64,000 bases of DNA from positions 369,001 through 433,000 of the forward strand of contig NW_024881710.1 in NCBI RefSeq assembly GCF_019059575.1, given 5' to 3'. This document shows positions 63,476 to 64,000 of the stretch, in pieces. Made by a program: the position numbers and the translations under genes. The stretch is from Amphibalanus amphitrite. Taxonomy: Eukaryota > Arthropoda > Thecostraca > Balanomorpha > Balanidae. Within the stretch, counting starts at the first letter, position 1, and each line of letters opens with the position of its first letter. The notes beneath the pieces are model-generated. The model had not been told where the DNA came from, ran no database searches, and saw only the letters and a list, made by a program, of their open reading frames with translations.

Positions 63476-64000
63476 TTAACCCGCGCCTGGCCGGGAGCGG
63501 GGGGGGGGGGGGGTTGCACACCTGTTCATGCATCTTTTTCGTATATGTTGTGAAAATTTCAGAACCAGCGCTCTCAAGGTCAGGTCACCAGTCACATCAA
63601 GTGACCTCACCTCCGAAAAAGTTTCAATCTTCGTCATAGCTAGGTACACCGACTGAACGATCGCCTTGAAACTTTCAGCGATTGATAAGAGTAACAGTAT
63701 GTACAAAATGTATATCTCAGAGTTTTGACATCAGTGACCTGAGGTCAGGTCAATTTTGCGACCTCGGCTCTATATTACAAGTCAATGGAGAAAATTGAAA
63801 AGCGACTCTTTTGGATGAATGGTGTTCAAAACCCTCTCGGCTCTCAAACATCTGTTCATGGGGAAAACATGACACACTGAATCAGAAAAATGCACCTGTG
63901 ACCCCTCTGTGTGCCCCTGAGGTCATCTCAGGTCATGAACAGTCACCAGCAGTTTTTTTTGCTATAACTTTTGATAGGGACATGCTAGAGCAATGAAAAC
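63476..64000. mobile_element. TTAA element TT19, cut by the window end
   Basis: Starts TTAACCCGCGCCTGGCCGGG followed by a G-tract (63499-63513). The following sequence is close to the left part of TT13 (CACCTGTTCATGCATCTTTTTC; later AAGTCAATGGAGAAAATTGA). The right end lies outside the window. Confidence 0.8.

Overview
This looks like nuclear DNA of an invertebrate animal, most likely an arthropod and perhaps a crustacean. The evidence is an innexin very close to arthropod Inx2, a gene split by GT-AG introns, large gene-poor spacers, microsatellites and minisatellites, and a high load of DNA transposons. There are no operons or prokaryotic signals. The species cannot be fixed from this window.

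Three host genes are well supported, all on the minus strand: an intronless Inx2-like gap-junction protein (15982-17058); a DNA-fragmentation-factor (ICAD/DFF45)-like gene with a CIDE-N domain, spread over at least three exons with phase-matched splice sites (19190-27510); and an intronless mitochondrial Fe-S assembly factor IBA57 (60042-61109). They do not form a functional cluster. A fourth coding remnant (54770-55495) is the C-terminal end of a Tigger/pogo-type transposase.

About one third of the window is one family of non-autonomous DNA elements, usually 0.9-1.2 kb, bounded by TTAA and starting CCC / ending GGG (piggyBac-like ends). I count 19 copies, called TT1 to TT19 here: TT1-TT9 between 1.8 and 29.2 kb, TT10-TT18 in a continuous nested cluster at 42.4-54.1 kb, and TT19 running off the right edge. 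In most copies one end carries the terminal module twice and the other end once. The terminal sequence varies from copy to copy but matches between the two ends of the same copy. A G-tract/C-tract hairpin lies just inside each end. The interior carries many AGGTCA half-sites and TGACGTCA palindromes. Interrupted and uninterrupted copies of other repeats in this window give empty sites that confirm TTAA as the target. No transposase for the family is present.

Other layout: paired minisatellites (0.54-1.16 and 3.24-3.77 kb), a fold-back element (4.1-5.6 kb), several MITEs (7.3-8.3, 12.8-15.3, 19.5-19.7, 25.8-26.0, 54.2-56.2, 57.2-57.5 and 62.3-62.5 kb), a GC-rich promoter-like 304-bp block present twice (30.2 and 38.3 kb) in a region of diverged repeats (30-39 kb), and CpG-rich blocks without recognised genes (6.4, 41.1, 56.4 and 57.6-58.2 kb).
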